Positions 34,285 to 46,061 of a stretch of 64,000 bases of DNA are shown piece after piece. A program made the position numbers and the translations under genes. Source of the stretch: Perca fluviatilis (Eukaryota; Chordata; Actinopteri; Perciformes; Percidae); NCBI RefSeq assembly GCF_010015445.1, contig NC_053120.1:5764114-5828113 (forward strand), read 5' to 3'. Under the pieces are notes generated by a model that did not search any database, was not told the origin of the DNA, and worked only from the letters and a program-made list of their open reading frames with translations. Positions within the stretch are counted from its first letter, which is position 1, and each line of letters opens with the position of its first letter.

Positions 34285-35010
34285 GCCAGAGGAGAGAACG
34301 AAGGAGAAGAAGAAGAGAGGAAAGAAGAGGAGGAGAAAAGAAGGACAATTCGAGAATGAAGAGAAGAGGACAAGGAGGTGTGGAGAAGGAAAAAAGACAA
34401 AAGGAGAGGACAATTCATGAGGAAGAAGAAAATAAGTACAACAGAGAAGAGAATAAAAGAGAAAAGGAAAAAGAGGACAAAGAAGGGGAATGGGAAGAGT
34501 GGGACATAAAAGAAGAGATGGGAAGGCAAAAGCCAAAAAAGATAAAAGAAGAGAACAAATAGAAAGACAAATAAAGGGACAAAAGAATAGAGGAAAATAG
34601 AGGAGGACAAAGAGAAGAGGACATAAAAGAAGAGGAAAACGAGAAATGAGTGAAGAGTACAAGACAAAAAACAAGAAGAGAAGAGGAAAGACAGTAAATA
34701 AGGGGACACAAAAAAAGAGGAAGAGAAGAAGACAACAAAGTCAAGGACAAAAGTAGAAAAGCAGAGGGCAGAGGAAAGAATGGAAAGACCAGGACATGAA
34801 GAAGAGACGGCAAGACATGGAGGATAAAAAAAGACAAGAACAAAGATAGAAGAGAGAAAACAACAGAGGAGAGGAAAGAAAAGAAAAGAAAAGAAAAGAA
34901 AGGGAGCGGAAAGGAGAGGAGAAAGAGAGGAGAGGAGAGGAGAAAAAAGAAGAGACAGAGAAAAGAAGGGAAGGAGAGAAAAGAAGAGAGGAGAGAACAA
35001 TGGACTGAGC
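34285..35010. repeat. Polypurine tract of about 725 bases
   Basis: The plus strand is nearly all A and G (GAGAAGAAG, AAAAGAAAAG, GGAGAGGAG), with sparse C and T mostly as 'gacaa' or 'aataga'. It includes (AAAAG)n near 34875-34900. It forms a 287-residue Ser/Leu/Phe-rich minus-strand frame that is not a gene. Such mirror-symmetric purine tracts can form triplex DNA. Confidence 0.92.
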
Positions 35011-35145
35011 AGTGGTTGAGCTCTGCAGCAAATACTATAAAGAACGTATGGAGCCACACACAAAGACATGCTCACACTAGTAATACATCCACTGATATTA
35101 CTGTAAATACACTGCTGTGAGAGAGACAAAGAGGGAGCATATATA

Positions 35146-35146
<1 letters not shown>

Positions 35147-35223
<77 letters not shown>

Positions 35224-35357
35224 GTCCGTAGCTGAGGTGTTCAGTCATTAAAACATGCTCCACTGCATTATACTGCATAGACCCTATATACTGCACTGGT
35301 ACACACATTCCCTTGTTCGCTTCCAGCTGCATGAACACAAAGAGACAGACGCACGCA

Positions 35358-35434
<77 letters not shown>

Positions 35435-35447
35435 GCGCACACACACA
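35147..35447. repeat. (GT)n 35147-35220 and (CA)n 35362-35447, an inverted pair
   Basis: About 36 GT units and about 40 CA units lie 140 bases apart. The CA tract is flanked on both sides by GCACGCGC-like units. Together the tracts are complementary and could form a long hairpin. Confidence 0.95.
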
Positions 35448-36324
35448 GTGTTCCCCCTACAGGCAGCTGTGGTCTCCGATCAGCAGTGTTTGAAAATGAT
35501 TTATTGATCAGAGGAGTTGGCATTATGAAATGGACCCTGAAACGCTACTCTATTCAATATAAACTGATAACATGCACGCGTGACCCACTCACAAGCATGC
35601 ACGCACGCACGCACACACACACACACACAAAAACACACATAGATAAGAGTTAAAGATTGCGTGTGGTGCCTATGATGCTGCAGATAAGTAATATATTAGG
35701 CTACACTCTAGATGTATATAACACATCATATTTAGGTCAAATACTTAAATATAGAGAATAAAAGGGAGGATTCATTTTTTTCTCATGTTCGTGAGAAGTT
35801 TGATCTTTATCTGGTGTCCCTCTGCAGAGCTATAAAGTCTCTGATCTTTGTCCCTTTTTCTCCGTCTGCCGGCAGCGCTGCAGCAGGCAGGGCTCCGTCC
35901 TGCAGTAACACGCACCGACAGCAGGGGGCAGCTGACTCCAGCCCTCACTGGACACTACTGTGGCCTTTCTATGGCAACGCTGCTTCAGAGGGAAATCACA
36001 TTTAGGGGTGAGAGGTCCAACCTCCGTCCTTACAGGCAATCGTGGAAAGTACTCAAGTACTGTAAATAAGTACAAATTGAAGGCACTTCTACTTAACTTG
36101 AGTCTTTTTATTTCATGACACTTTCTACTTCTACTCCACTACATTTCAGAGGGAAATATTGTACAAATGAAGATTGTTGCACACAATACACATGTAGTTA
36201 ATAATATACGTTGTTTTATTATAAATTAAACTACAGAACAACATAACGTAACGGTACAGCTGAAATGATCAGACCATATTAAGCTGGAATCAAGATTCTT
36301 GCATTTTTTTTCCTTAACAAATGA
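35448..36324. other. Sequence without recognised genes; short CA repeat at 35600-35630
   Basis: A GC-richer patch at 35860-35960 has an acceptor-like 'tctgccggcag' in front of an open stretch, but no domain and no partner exon. Confidence 0.35.
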
Positions 36325-36412
36325 CTCAAAGCGGTTCATCCATTGTCAAAATAGTCGGCGATTAACTTAAAAGTTTGACAACTAATCGATTCATCTTCGC
36401 AGCTCTAATATG
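36325..36412 (-). repeat. Dispersed repeat, inverted relative of 12061-12225
   Basis: 'aatagtcggcgattaactta' and 'caactaatcgattcatcttc' followed by 'gcagctcta' form the reverse orientation of the family at 12061. It is short and diverged. Confidence 0.4.
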
Positions 36413-37436
36413 GTAAACATGAAAGTATCAAGTTTGACGGTAGCAATATTTTTTTCTACCCTTCTTCTTGCTTGCAGCTCGTCCCCCTGACATCCTGACC
36501 AAAGGTCCTGTGTGTGTGCCATGGGGACGCAAAGTTAAAACCCGACATGGGTTCACAGACTCCCAGTGAGATGCCCATCTCCCCCTCTGCTCCTGTACTC
36601 CGCTACTGTGATTTGTCAAAGGAATGCCAACTCTTTCTGGATTTCTTATTTTCTTTCTTTCTTTTTTTTCCTCCTGCTGCAGTCAGACCTTGCTCCGGTT
36701 CTGCCACAGTTGTGTTAAAGCTGTCTGCAGGTCAGAATATGAGACAGATAGACAGGCAGATAGACAGGTAGGTAGAGAGAACCAAAACAAGCGAGAGATG
36801 AGGTGACCTGCACGCTTCTGGAGCGTGACGGCCGTGTGTCCTGTTACCAATGTAAAATGACAATCTCCTCTGTAGTTCTGCTCGTATAATGCTTATCCTC
36901 CTTCTCCCTCCTTCCCCTCTGACTGCCAGTCGCTCTCCATCTCTTACTCTGCTGCTCTTTGTTCTCTACTCCCTTTTTTGTCTCCCTTTTCAGATCTATT
37001 TCTCCAGAGTGGGTCAAAATATTTGTGTCGACTTCAACACCACATTAACAGGGAAACATGGAGTTCTTTTTAGTTTAAAGATAACACAAAGATAACCACG
37101 AATATAATCTATCTTGCCATGCATAGGGCCGGATCAGAATATAAGAATATTCGATGGGTAGGTATTCCATTTTTAATCTTGGGATTTGATATTCATGCAT
37201 GCAGGCTTAAATTCACTGTATTGTTTTGTCGGATTACGCTGCTTGCTAAATGTCTGCTCGTCGCTGGCTAATTTACGCAGCTCTATGTCGTCTATCTGAG
37301 CCTACAACGGAGAAATGTTGAGTAACAAGCGAGCAGTCTGAGTGTAGAGGTCTGTATGGTTATACTGTAGCAGCCTGGTGTCGTTTTCAGGCGATTTGAT
37401 AAAGGTAAATATGGTACTGCCGTGCATAGTCTCGCA
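36413..37436. other. Sequence with no firm features
   Basis: There is a small (CAGATAGA)n-like repeat at 36743-36772. An acceptor-like tract at 36455-36477 precedes a 29-codon open stretch; see the rejected items. Otherwise nothing. Confidence 0.35.
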
Positions 37437-37731
37437 TTGCCAGACCATCCTCCACAGCGCTGTAAAGGAAGGTCTATCTAGTCCACACAGCATTGCGGGA
37501 TGGGAGAAAAACTCTGGTTTATTGGCATTTCTTTAAACCAATCACAATCGTCTTGGGCGGCACCGGACGGAGCCACGGTGCCTCTGCAAAATAGCCTCTG
37601 GAAGGAACTTGTTTCGGTGGAACATGTGTACGTTCAAAAGTTGTTTTAGTCGTGCAACAGAAAACTCAGATTGGACAGATAGTCTAGCTAGCTGTCTGGA
37701 TTTACCCTGCAGAGATCTGAGGAGCAGTTAA
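37437..37731 (+). repeat. Family A (TAGTCT-ended) repeat, copy 2, 5' part
   Basis: It starts 'tagtctcgcattgccagacc', has a subterminal hairpin ('ccacagcgctgt'), 'ggtttattggcatttcttta' and 'gtacgttcaaaagttgtttt', and stops at 'gaggagcagttaa'. The 3' third is missing. It is about 90 percent similar by eye to 52668-53097. Confidence 0.8.
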
Positions 37732-38121
37732 AAAATCTTGGAATTGCCCCCATTTCTTCCTTGTGTGTATTGAATCTTGAACAGCGTGCAGGACCAACCC
37801 TCTGCAGTGGTGATATTAGCAGCTAAGCCTCCTTAAAAAGCCCAGCATAACCTTGATCCTCCATCTCCTTGTGACCAATCGCCCATGACAATCTCCCTGT
37901 CAGAGGGACCCCCACCTCTCTGCTCCCCTGGGGCCCCAAGAGACAACCAGGGCCACGGGGCCAGCACACAGGCTTCCTGCATGTGCACACTCAGACATCG
38001 ACACGGAAACACACATACGCATACATTAGCATACATGCATACACTCTAATGGGCTTAAAAACATGGACACTGCCTTTGTCATGAAATTCAACTTTCTATT
38101 TCAAATGCAGCCGATGGTAAA

Positions 38122-38605
38122 ATTCAGTCCCTCCAGAAAAACACGATTATGCGATCGCATAATTCAATGCATAATCAGCCAAAGTCTGCATATTTATGCG
38201 GGGGCCGCATAAATTGCAGATTTTCGCGCAAAATATGCGGGCCTTGCATGATTTCATAATCCCCGCATTTTCGTTGCAAAAAAATTTATCTTAGCAGAAA
38301 GTTGAAAAATGTTGCGTTTACTTCACACGAGAGCAGCCTTTTCCCCTGTTGCCATGGGAAGGTTATGAAGTGACGTAATTATGCGACGTGAACATCATCG
38401 AAAAGCAGGGTGTTGGGGGATCACTTTTTTCCCCTCTTTTTCATCAAACCGCAGTTTTTGCAAGTTCCCGCAATTTTTACAAGTTCCCGAAATTTCATCG
38501 CTTAAAATTGCATAAATATCCCGCATATTCCATCGCATTTTTTAAGAAAACGTGCCGCATAATCAAGGATTTTTGCCCGCAACAATCACAAAAAAACTTG
38601 TAGGA
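38122..38605. mobile_element. Dispersed element with 'gattatgcg' motifs and 18-bp palindrome
   Basis: It begins 'cagtccctccagaaaaacac' and contains the perfect palindrome ATTATGCGATCGCATAAT (38146-38163). 'gcataa' and 'ttatgcg' motifs are reiterated, and it finishes 'aaaaaacttgtagga', which may be a decayed inverted terminus. Non-coding. The class is unknown, and the span was judged from motif density. Confidence 0.5.
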
Positions 38606-39050
38606 TTTGACACTATCAATAATATTCCCCATGCATTTATGTCTGACTAATGAGAACAAGAATCTCACATTTAGATTAACAATCTAAGCATTTAAGTGGC
38701 AAAAAGACCACTTTTAGTGGACGATTTTATTGACGATGCACATTTGCACACTGGATGTTGATCGTCCTATCCATTCTGCCGCTCTCCGTAAGAGCCATGG
38801 ATCCTCTTCTCTCTTTCTCCTTCCTCTCATTCATCACCTCTGATAGATCGCCCCACCTCCTGCTACTCATCATCACACGGGCATCATGTTACCAAACAAC
38901 CTGACATTCGGCTCCACAGGGTCTCCAATACATTATTAATGGCACTCATGAGGACATGCCACGGGTTCAAAATTCATCATCTAGTAGAGTTTTCACACAG
39001 CAGACTAACTTTGTCTGCCGTTTGGGGCTAAGCTGGTAGTGTACAGTGGC
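38606..39050. other. Unique sequence, nothing recognised
   Basis: No repeat or coding signal was seen. Confidence 0.35.
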
Positions 39051-39249
39051 TTTCTCAGAATACAGAAGAAAACAGGAAAACAAAAACTAGGAGCTAAAAA
39101 GGAAACTAGAAAGCTCCGCAGACTTTATCTGCTTTATCGACCGCAATTTCGCATGTTTTTATGTTTAAAAAAATATCTTACTGTTTAACAGAAAGGCCGA
39201 CCCTCCTTAGAAAATCCATACTGTCGTCCGACATATTAATCTGAGCCTG

Positions 39250-39462
39250 TCAATGCAACAAGCACTTGTGTGAACGTTAATACAAGCTGCACAGTTGCCC
39301 TATTATCTTACATTGTAGCTTGTCTCGCTAATTGCCGACTGCAGCGATCTCACTTAATACTGGACCAATGTCAAAGATTGTTGTTCCCATCAGTTACTTA
39401 GACACAAAAACATGGGAAAATAGGGTCCAGGTTTAAAGTTAATGGTTGAAGTTACCCTTTAA
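39250..39462 (-). mobile_element. Candidate TTAA-ended MITE fragment
   Basis: The right side reads 'ggttgaagttaccctttaa', whose reverse complement TTAAAGGGTAACTTC has the style of piggyBac-like MITE ends. 'acattgtagcttgtctcgct' and 'catcagttacttagacac' lie inside. No left end was found. Confidence 0.35.
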
Positions 39463-40169
39463 CATTATACTTTGATTTATTGTTTATAAAAAACAGACTA
39501 TGGCCGCTTTAAAAGTTGGAGAAGATGAAGGAAGATGAATGTTGAAGCTAAAATGGGGCTGAGCTAGCTAATTTAAGTGGGTATCTTTATCCTGATAGTC
39601 ATATATAAGTGTATTACCAGTGTTACAAGTTGTGTTCCAGAAGCAAACATGCATGCAAGGAAGTAACCTTTCTCAGTGGTTCAGCAAGAAAACACAAAGA
39701 GTGAATGTCTTACTAAAAACTTTTACAAATTTGTAACTAGTAGCCTATGGAATGACCCACATGTTGCTTTATTTATGGCACTCTTTGATTTCAAATTTGT
39801 GTGCTTAAATTTCAATTAACATTCTGTTGTTTGTTGTGTGAATTCTGCATTTGAGTTGCACGTTTTCAGGGTCCATAACACAGTCCCTTTCCCTCCAAAA
39901 GATTACTGAGCTAGTTAAAATGGCTTCCTGTATCTACAAGCAGGATGTGGAAGAAACCAACTATTTGTGTTCAAGAGGGGTGTTCTGCCACTGGATCTGG
40001 TGTCACAAACTGGGGCAGGTTCATTCTCAAAACGGTGCGCACCGCTTTGCTACGGTTTCTGCATTGAACGACATGTTTCCTCGAGGTGTGAAACGGTGGG
40101 CAACAGGCTTGGAGTTATGTTTTCTCTCGTTTGGTGGGTGTGTCTCTTGTTTATTGGCTGTGTCACAAG
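39463..40169. other. Unidentified, partly repeat-like
   Basis: 39870-40130 contains 'aacggtgcgcaccgctttgc' and 'gaacgacatgtttcctcg', possibly a dispersed repeat. No gene was identified. Confidence 0.3.
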
Positions 40170-40422
40170 TAGTCTATATCCACAACGTTCCACTTCCGTG
40201 ATTGCTCCATTGCCACCGGAAACTCCACCGGATTTCACTCTTTTCAGCCATTACCGTATTTCTTTGTGTTGGCATTTTAAACACCAGTGGATTTGTGAGG
40301 ACTATGGTTAACTGCTCCTCAGATCTCTGCAGGGTAAATCCAGACAGCTAGCTAGACTATCTGTCCAATCTGAGTTTTCTGACTAAAATAACTTTTGAAC
40401 GTACACATGTTCCACCAAAATG
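40170..40422 (-). repeat. Family A repeat, copy 3, reverse orientation
   Basis: It opens 'tagtctatatccacaacgtt' (the inverted 3' end). It passes 'aaatccagacagctagctag' and 'tgagttttct' and breaks off at 'acatgttccaccaaaa'. The internal order matches copies 2 and 4 read backwards. Confidence 0.78.
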
Positions 40423-40639
40423 TTTGCCCATGTAGTTTTTGTCACTTTTTCCAATGTTTATTGCACTTTTTTTCAATGTTTATTGCACTTTTTAGACAAT
40501 TTTTTTGCACTTTTTTTTTTTTTTGATGGATAGGACCTTTTTTCCGACTTTTTTAGGGCTTTATTTTTTGGGTTTTCAACGCACCCCCGTTTCAGTTTTA
40601 AAAAACAGGTTGCTATGTTTTGTCGGGGCTGAATGTGGC

Positions 40640-40760
40640 CATATTTTCCATTCCTCTATGTTTATTTTGTAGTGGCGGCCCGCCATGGCAAAATTTCTGC
40701 CACCACAGTATAAGAAATAGGGCAGACACACAATGTAGTTTACTGGTTGCCTTTTAAATT
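40640..40760 (+). repeat. Dispersed repeat 'tagtggcggcccgccatgg', copy 1
   Basis: 'ctatgtttattttgtagtgg', 'cggcccgccatgg' and 'caaaatttctgccacca' recur at 54275-54345 in the same order with small changes. The full extent and class are unknown. Confidence 0.6.
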
Positions 40761-41009
40761 ATCCTGCCGACATAATGCACAGGGGGTGTAAACTCGTGAC
40801 ACTTGAGTTCTCCTTCTTCATTTCTATAGATTAGTTTTTGTGTATATAAAAGCTCCCCATGCACCATTTCAAAGGTCAGGGATGTTTAAAGTTTAATAAT
40901 AGTTTAATAATAGTTTCAAATCATTTTGCCACTTTTGCTAATTCACAATGTTATCACAATGTCCCAAGTTTGATTAAAAGGGCAAAAAATACCAAAAATA
41001 TGTGGCTAT

Positions 41010-41300
41010 AAGGGCTCGGCAATATATCAATATCATACCGATATCATGATATGAGACTGGATATCTTCTTAGATTCTGGATATCGTAACAGTGATATGGT
41101 TCTGGTGTTGTCTTTTCCTGGATTTAAAGGCTCCATAACAGTGAAGTCCATATCCATATTACTGATGATTATTTATCAAAAATCTCATTGTGAAAATATC
41201 TTGTGAAAGTACCAATTGTCAACCCTACAATATTGTCGCAGTATCAATATCGAGGTATTTGATCATCAATATCTGATTTTCTCCATATCGCTCAGCCCTA
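41010..41300 (-). mobile_element. hAT-type MITE (291 bp), reverse orientation, near-exact TSD
   Basis: The termini are AAGGGCTCGGCAATAT on the left and 'atatcgctcagccct'-A on the right. They are bounded by GTGGCTAT (41002-41009) and ATGGCTAT (41301-41308), an 8-base duplication with one mismatch. The interior has 'cgatatcatgatatgagact' and 'taccaattgtcaaccct', and is the reverse-oriented relative of 45223-45603. Confidence 0.8.
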
Positions 41301-41658
41301 ATGGCTATATTTGAGCCTTTCTTCTTACGTGCAATCCCATGAAAACCAAAAGTTTGGTGTAGAAAGTCTCTCAACATCAAATATTAAACCCATTTCATAT
41401 TTTAAACACAGCCAATGCAGGTGTGTTCTTCTTTCTAAAGATGATTATTCATTCAAATGTTCACCAGTTCCTGTCTGCTGAGCTCACACACACCAACAAT
41501 AAATGGCACCTAAGATACTCTGTCTCTGAAGTTTCCAGGTTTGACACCAGGAAGTTGCAGTTAAATGGCATTCTGGGAATCAGAAGCAACCGTGTTCAAA
41601 AACAATTCTGAGCTAAGAGCTAAGATGAACATGAACAGGGAATAATTTATCACGGTTA

Positions 41659-41665
41659 TGGTGTG

Positions 41666-41712
<47 letters not shown>

Positions 41713-41852
41713 ATGCATGCGTGCATGCGTCCGTGCGTGCGTCCAGAGAGCATACCGGCCCTCAGTGCTGTGAGATGTCTGAGTGGCTTTTATTGATCCG
41801 TTCCTCTGTTTGCATTCCTTTAGGAATAAAAACTCTACATCACTCAGATCAC

Positions 41853-41886
<34 letters not shown>

Positions 41887-41893
41887 TGTGTGT
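41659..41893. repeat. (GT)n/(GTGC)n 41659-41744 and (GT)n 41851-41893
   Basis: The first tract moves from GT to GTGC/GCAT units; the second is a GT tract with a TATG and a TTTG interruption. Confidence 0.93.
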
Positions 41894-41994
41894 TTGTGTT
41901 GATCACATTACTGCAGGCCAAAGTGATGACATCAGGAGAGCATCGTCCATTATAGGGGATTGCATGCAAAGCCACATGCTACATCTGTACTTGT

Positions 41995-42395
41995 ATACTA
42001 GTGAGGACCCCCATTGACATTATACATTTGCTAGCCCCTAGCCCTGACCATACCCTAATTCTAACATTATCCCTAAAGTCTTAACCCTGAAACAGTCAAT
42101 TTAAGCTTTAAGGAGTGTCCAAAATGTCCTCACTTTTCCAAAAACATCACTTTTGTCTTCACTTTCCAGAAATGTTTTTCAAATATGTCCTCATTTGTCT
42201 ATTGTGTTCACACTTTGTCTAAGCTTTCCAAAATGTACTCGCCAAAGTGACCCTCCCTTTCTAGAAATGTTCTCGCTTCCCAGGAATTCCCTCACTTTCC
42301 AAACGTCTAATCACTTTCCAAAATGTCCTTAGTTTAAAAAAAAAAAAATTGTGACAAACTCTAAAGGTTTCAGGTCCCCACAAGGACATCCGCGT
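41995..42395 (+). repeat. Dispersed repeat with degenerate 'aaatgtcctcac' units
   Basis: It begins 'tactagtgaggacccccatt' and ends 'caggtccccacaaggacatc'. Between them are many irregular repeats of 'ttccaaaatgtcctcac' at roughly 25-40 base spacing. This is a familiar non-coding repeat of vertebrate introns; the mechanism is unknown. Confidence 0.55.
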
Positions 42396-42879
42396 AGGAA
42401 AAAATAACAAAAATAAAAAACAGAAGAATACAAAAGAACTAATAAAAGTGTGTTTTGTGTGTTTGGAGCCTGACACATTCGTCACATTAAGCATGAAGGT
42501 GACTGTCACACTGACCTCTGACCTTTGCCGTGGGTTTGTGCATGCATGATGTGACGATTTCCATGTATGTATGTATGTATGCAGCAGCTGCCCATACATT
42601 CGAATGTCCCTGTGAGTGTGGATGTGAACCCAGTCTGACTGTTTCTGTGTTTGTGTTGCACAACCCAACCCAACTCCAGCCTCTGGCGTGGACTCCGTTT
42701 TTTTCTGCTTTAAGCTTTTGCCTTTGGCTGAACTCATCTTATATGGTACACTCCCATCATGCTTCGCTCTTTTTATTGGCCAACAATTGCAGGAACAAAC
42801 TAGAACAAAGTGTCACAGCCAACCAGAAGGAGAGCCAATAGGCCGAGCCCAGAGTGAGGGTGAAACATAGTGCAGAGGG

Positions 42880-42881
<2 letters not shown>
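42396..42881. other. No recognised features apart from a (GTAT)n run near 42564
   Basis: Plain sequence. The region has several overlapping open frames on both strands but no family resemblance. Confidence 0.35.

Positions 42882-42939
<58 letters not shown>
42882..42939. repeat. (GT)n microsatellite
   Basis: About 28 perfect units. Confidence 0.95.
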
Positions 42940-43631
42940 GTTGTATAAATTATTTCTTTTCAACACAGGCAGCCATGACAGCTACAAAGACATAAAAAAA
43001 AAATACATAACCTGATATTAAAATCCTCAAACACAATTCCACTTAACAGATAAATCACTGTTCTTAATCAGTGCAAAAAGTTTATCCCTGCAAGCAGGGG
43101 TACTTATTTTCGGACACGCTGTTGGATGCTGTCCTCCTCTCCTACTTCAATGCCGAATATATCTCTTTCTTTCCCTGACCCTGTCTTTCACTGGTTGAAG
43201 CCTAAAAATATAAAAAATTAATAACATAACACTGGTGGGACTGTTGAGCTCTGTTTCAGACTGATACCTTCGGTTCAGGCTGGTCCTCGTCCCCAACATG
43301 TGCCTTTTTCAGTCACGGAAAATACTTTTCAATACGGATTGAAGCAGCAAACATTCAGTGTAAGAGTAAAAAGTGACATAACATTATTTATAATACGTTT
43401 ATTTGATTCACAGCTGCTACTTGTTTTGACCTCGACAACCCAACTGCATTTTACCGCAAACTTGCGACTAGTTAACTTTCTAAAGAGGGTGCAATCGCTT
43501 GTTTGCGAAGAGTCGGGTCGGTGATTGTGAATGTGTGATTGTGTGAAGGTGTATACCAACCTTTCGTGAACTTGTGCCAGCCGTCTTCTCTCCTTGATGG
43601 AGACAGACGCTGTGTGCATGGTGGGATCTAT
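42940..43631. other. No recognised features
   Basis: No transposon ends, splice-consistent exons or simple repeats. Confidence 0.35.
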
Positions 43632-43740
43632 GGTGTTTTAAGCCTCCAACGTCGCCTTACAGGCAGCTAACCCTCACCTTAACCCTAAACATAACCATTG
43701 CCGCGCTGCCTGGAGGGCAACGTTGGGGGCTAAAAACACC
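43632..43740. mobile_element. Foldback MITE of 109 bp, copy 1
   Basis: The left arm 'ggtgttttaagcctccaacg' is inverted at the right as 'cgttgggggctaaaaacacc'. A second inner inverted pair, 'ttacaggcagc' and 'gctgcctggaggg', allows nearly the whole unit to fold. The centre is CCCTAACCCTAAAC-like. A related copy lies at 60398-60510. No target duplication was apparent. Confidence 0.8.
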
Positions 43741-45114
43741 AAAACTGTACGGTGGGAGGAGCTGTGTGTGTGTGTGTGTGTGTGTGAGTGAGACACAAGT
43801 GACAGAGAGACGGAGGAGAGCAGGGAAAGGAAACGCAGGAGAACGTTGTTGTGTAAAATAAAAATTATAACGAAACGCAATGTGCGGCGGCCGGTGTTGA
43901 TAGTGAGGCGCACCGCCACACATTTGTCTATGTGTGGGAAACTCTGCACTGTATCCGTCGGCATGTTAGCGTGTCGTTCACCACGAGGCTGTTTGTAACC
44001 GCTGTGCTACCGACAACGTTTCAACTGACTTTAGCAGTTCAGACAACACACTCGACTGTCCTGCTGTGACAGACTTTAACTAACCGCAGACAGTCGCCTC
44101 GCTCATGGAGTCACAGAAGTGCGTTGCTTCAGAATCAATAGGCTATAGGGGAAACACAATGGATATGTGCTGTTATTTTTGCCATTAAAAGAAAAAAATC
44201 CATAATAAACACTGAAACATTTTTGCAACATATTGGTTCCTGGGGCAAATGGCAATTATAGAAAACAACAATGCACTCTTTGTTGTGTTTAATGCTTATC
44301 ATTTAATAAAAAAAAATGAAACTGTGTTGTGAGGTGTTTCTAAATGTGTACATCTTCAGCGAGAACCAGTGGGCCCGGAGCAGAGAGTGACAGACCGTGA
44401 CCGAAAATGATAGAAAGGAGTAAAGGATCTGAATAATTTCTTCCACCATTAAAAGGTAGCCACACCGAAGACAAAGAGCAGGAGAGAGGAACCTATACCT
44501 ACTATCCATCTAGTAATTGCCACAGTTCAGCATTAGAGTGCAGAGACCACAACCTTCCTATTAAATGATTCCTCTATAACACACAGTGTGCGGCAGAGCG
44601 TGTGCATGCACGCGCATACACAATCACACACCAGGTCCTGTACCGTTCGTCTGTATTGCACTTTAATGAGAGCACAATAGCTGGTGTGCATTTCCAACTA
44701 AACACAAACGCAGTAAAACGATATCTCAACACTTTTCCGCTTTCGGAAAATACCCATCAGCAGATTCTTGTTGTTTTCATGAATACAAATGCGCTCGGCG
44801 GCCGTCAACCTTTCACCAGTTTCCCCTTACCTGCTGCAGACACACAGAAGGACTCTAAAACAACTACAGACTTATATGTACAGTGTGCAGATTTGCCTTT
44901 AAGAACAAATGAGCAGATGTAAGTGTTTTTAAGTTACAGTGTTTCTGCAGAGACGCTTTCTGAAAGTGCTTTATCTATAATGAAATGTACACTTGACGCC
45001 TGGAAGGGGAACAAAAAAAGGAGATGAAGAGAATGAAAAAGAGAAAGAGGGAAAGATGAGGGTTAGGGTCTTATCAAGTAAGAGAGGGACAACAGAGAGG
45101 GCTAAAGAAATAAA
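43741..45114. other. Mostly unique; moderately CpG-rich at 43860-44110
   Basis: A (GT)n of about 12 units lies at 43764-43786. 43860-44110 has several CpG dinucleotides and no TATA box or clear exon; a weak promoter-like patch is conceivable but unproven. Confidence 0.3.
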
Positions 45115-45222
45115 GCTTGTTGCATGGACCAAATAATGGAAATACTGGACTGCCGTTTTGAAGTTTGCATTTTTGCCGTTGCCATCTTGGTATTTTGGAG
45201 CCAGAAGTGACCGTATTCGGAC

Positions 45223-45603
45223 TAGGGCTGGGCGATATGGAGAAAATCAAATATCACGATATTTTTTAACCAAATACCTCGATATCGATACCGCAACGAT
45301 ATTGTAGTGTTGACTATTGGTGCTTTCACAAAATATTTAATGAGATTTTAGATAAATAATCATCAGTAATGTGGATATAATGACTAAGTGGGTAAAGGTG
45401 AATAATAGAACAGTTACACCAGTCTGGTAAGTTCAGAAACTGACATCACTTTACTGTAATGCAGCCTTTAAAACCAGGAAAAGACTAGACTACTTTTGGA
45501 TATCGTAATATGGCATATGCCATATTACGATATCCAAAATCTAAGACGGTATCTAGTCTCATATCACGATATCAATATAATATTGATATATTGCCTGGCT
45601 CGA
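45223..45603 (+). mobile_element. hAT-type MITE (381 bp), near-exact 8-bp TSD
   Basis: It begins TAGGGCTGGGCGATATGGAG and ends 'atattgcctggctcga', a decayed inverted terminus. The flanks are ATTCGGAC (45215-45222) and ATTTGGAC (45604-45611), one mismatch in eight. 'aaatacctcgatatcgatac', 'ataatcatcagtaatg' and 'aaaaccaggaaaagac' match 41010-41300 in reverse. It contains a 46-base perfect palindrome. Confidence 0.83.
45494..45539. repeat. Perfect 46-base palindrome
   Basis: The left arm starts TTTTGGATATCGTAATATGG and the centre is GGCATATGCC at 45512-45521. Both 23-base arms are exactly complementary with no loop. It arises inside the hAT MITE where 'atatccaaaatctaag' is a family motif. Confidence 0.95.
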
Positions 45604-46061
45604 ATTTGGACAAAAGGGCAGAGCTGGGGAGGATGATGCGTCTAGGCCAGCTAGGCTAAGCTAAATGTTAAAGAGGGAAAGTCGTTCATTTCCAACCCTT
45701 GTAATGCGAGTCATACCGCAGAGTTTAAACTGGCAGGTATAAGCGGAACTCTGGCCACTGGCGCCGTTCATCTGCATGTACAGGCAGTACACAGAGCTGG
45801 TTACAAATCGGCAGGAGTCACCAGCTAACGCTAGCACTAGCTAGCTCGCTTTGGTTGACAAGGTCCTACAGAACCCTGGACAATTCCATCATGCACTAAA
45901 CGCTTTATTCGGCACAACACGGCGCTCTAAAAAAAGCCTAAAAGTCTATCTTACTGTATACGTACAAGATAATATCTCCTGATCAGGAGATCATCTATTA
46001 TATTCCTGTATATTCCTACACTCCTATAGCCTATAGGAGGTAATCTTTAGGATAATAGCTG

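Larger units (their letters stand above)
45115..45900 (+). repeat. Older dispersed repeat split by a hAT MITE
   Basis: 'gttgcatggaccaaataatg' and 'ccatcttggtattttggagc' lead to 'gtgaccgtattcggac', and after the insertion 'atttggacaaaagggcagag' follows. The two flanks read on as one repeat, giving the pre-insertion order directly. Confidence 0.55.

Noticed and set aside
34266..35129. 287-residue minus-strand open frame rich in Ser, Leu and Phe
   Set aside because: It is the complement of the polypurine tract; composition, not codon use, keeps it open.
35875..36010. Acceptor-like 'tctgccggcag' followed by an open stretch and 'gtgagag'
   Set aside because: Splice signals fit, but the peptide has no recognised domain and no phase-matched neighbour.
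36478..36570. Plus-strand acceptor-like tract followed by 29 codons (starting RPPDILTKGP) and a stop
   Set aside because: No partner exon, no recognised family and no polyadenylation signal close by; a chance open stretch is likely.
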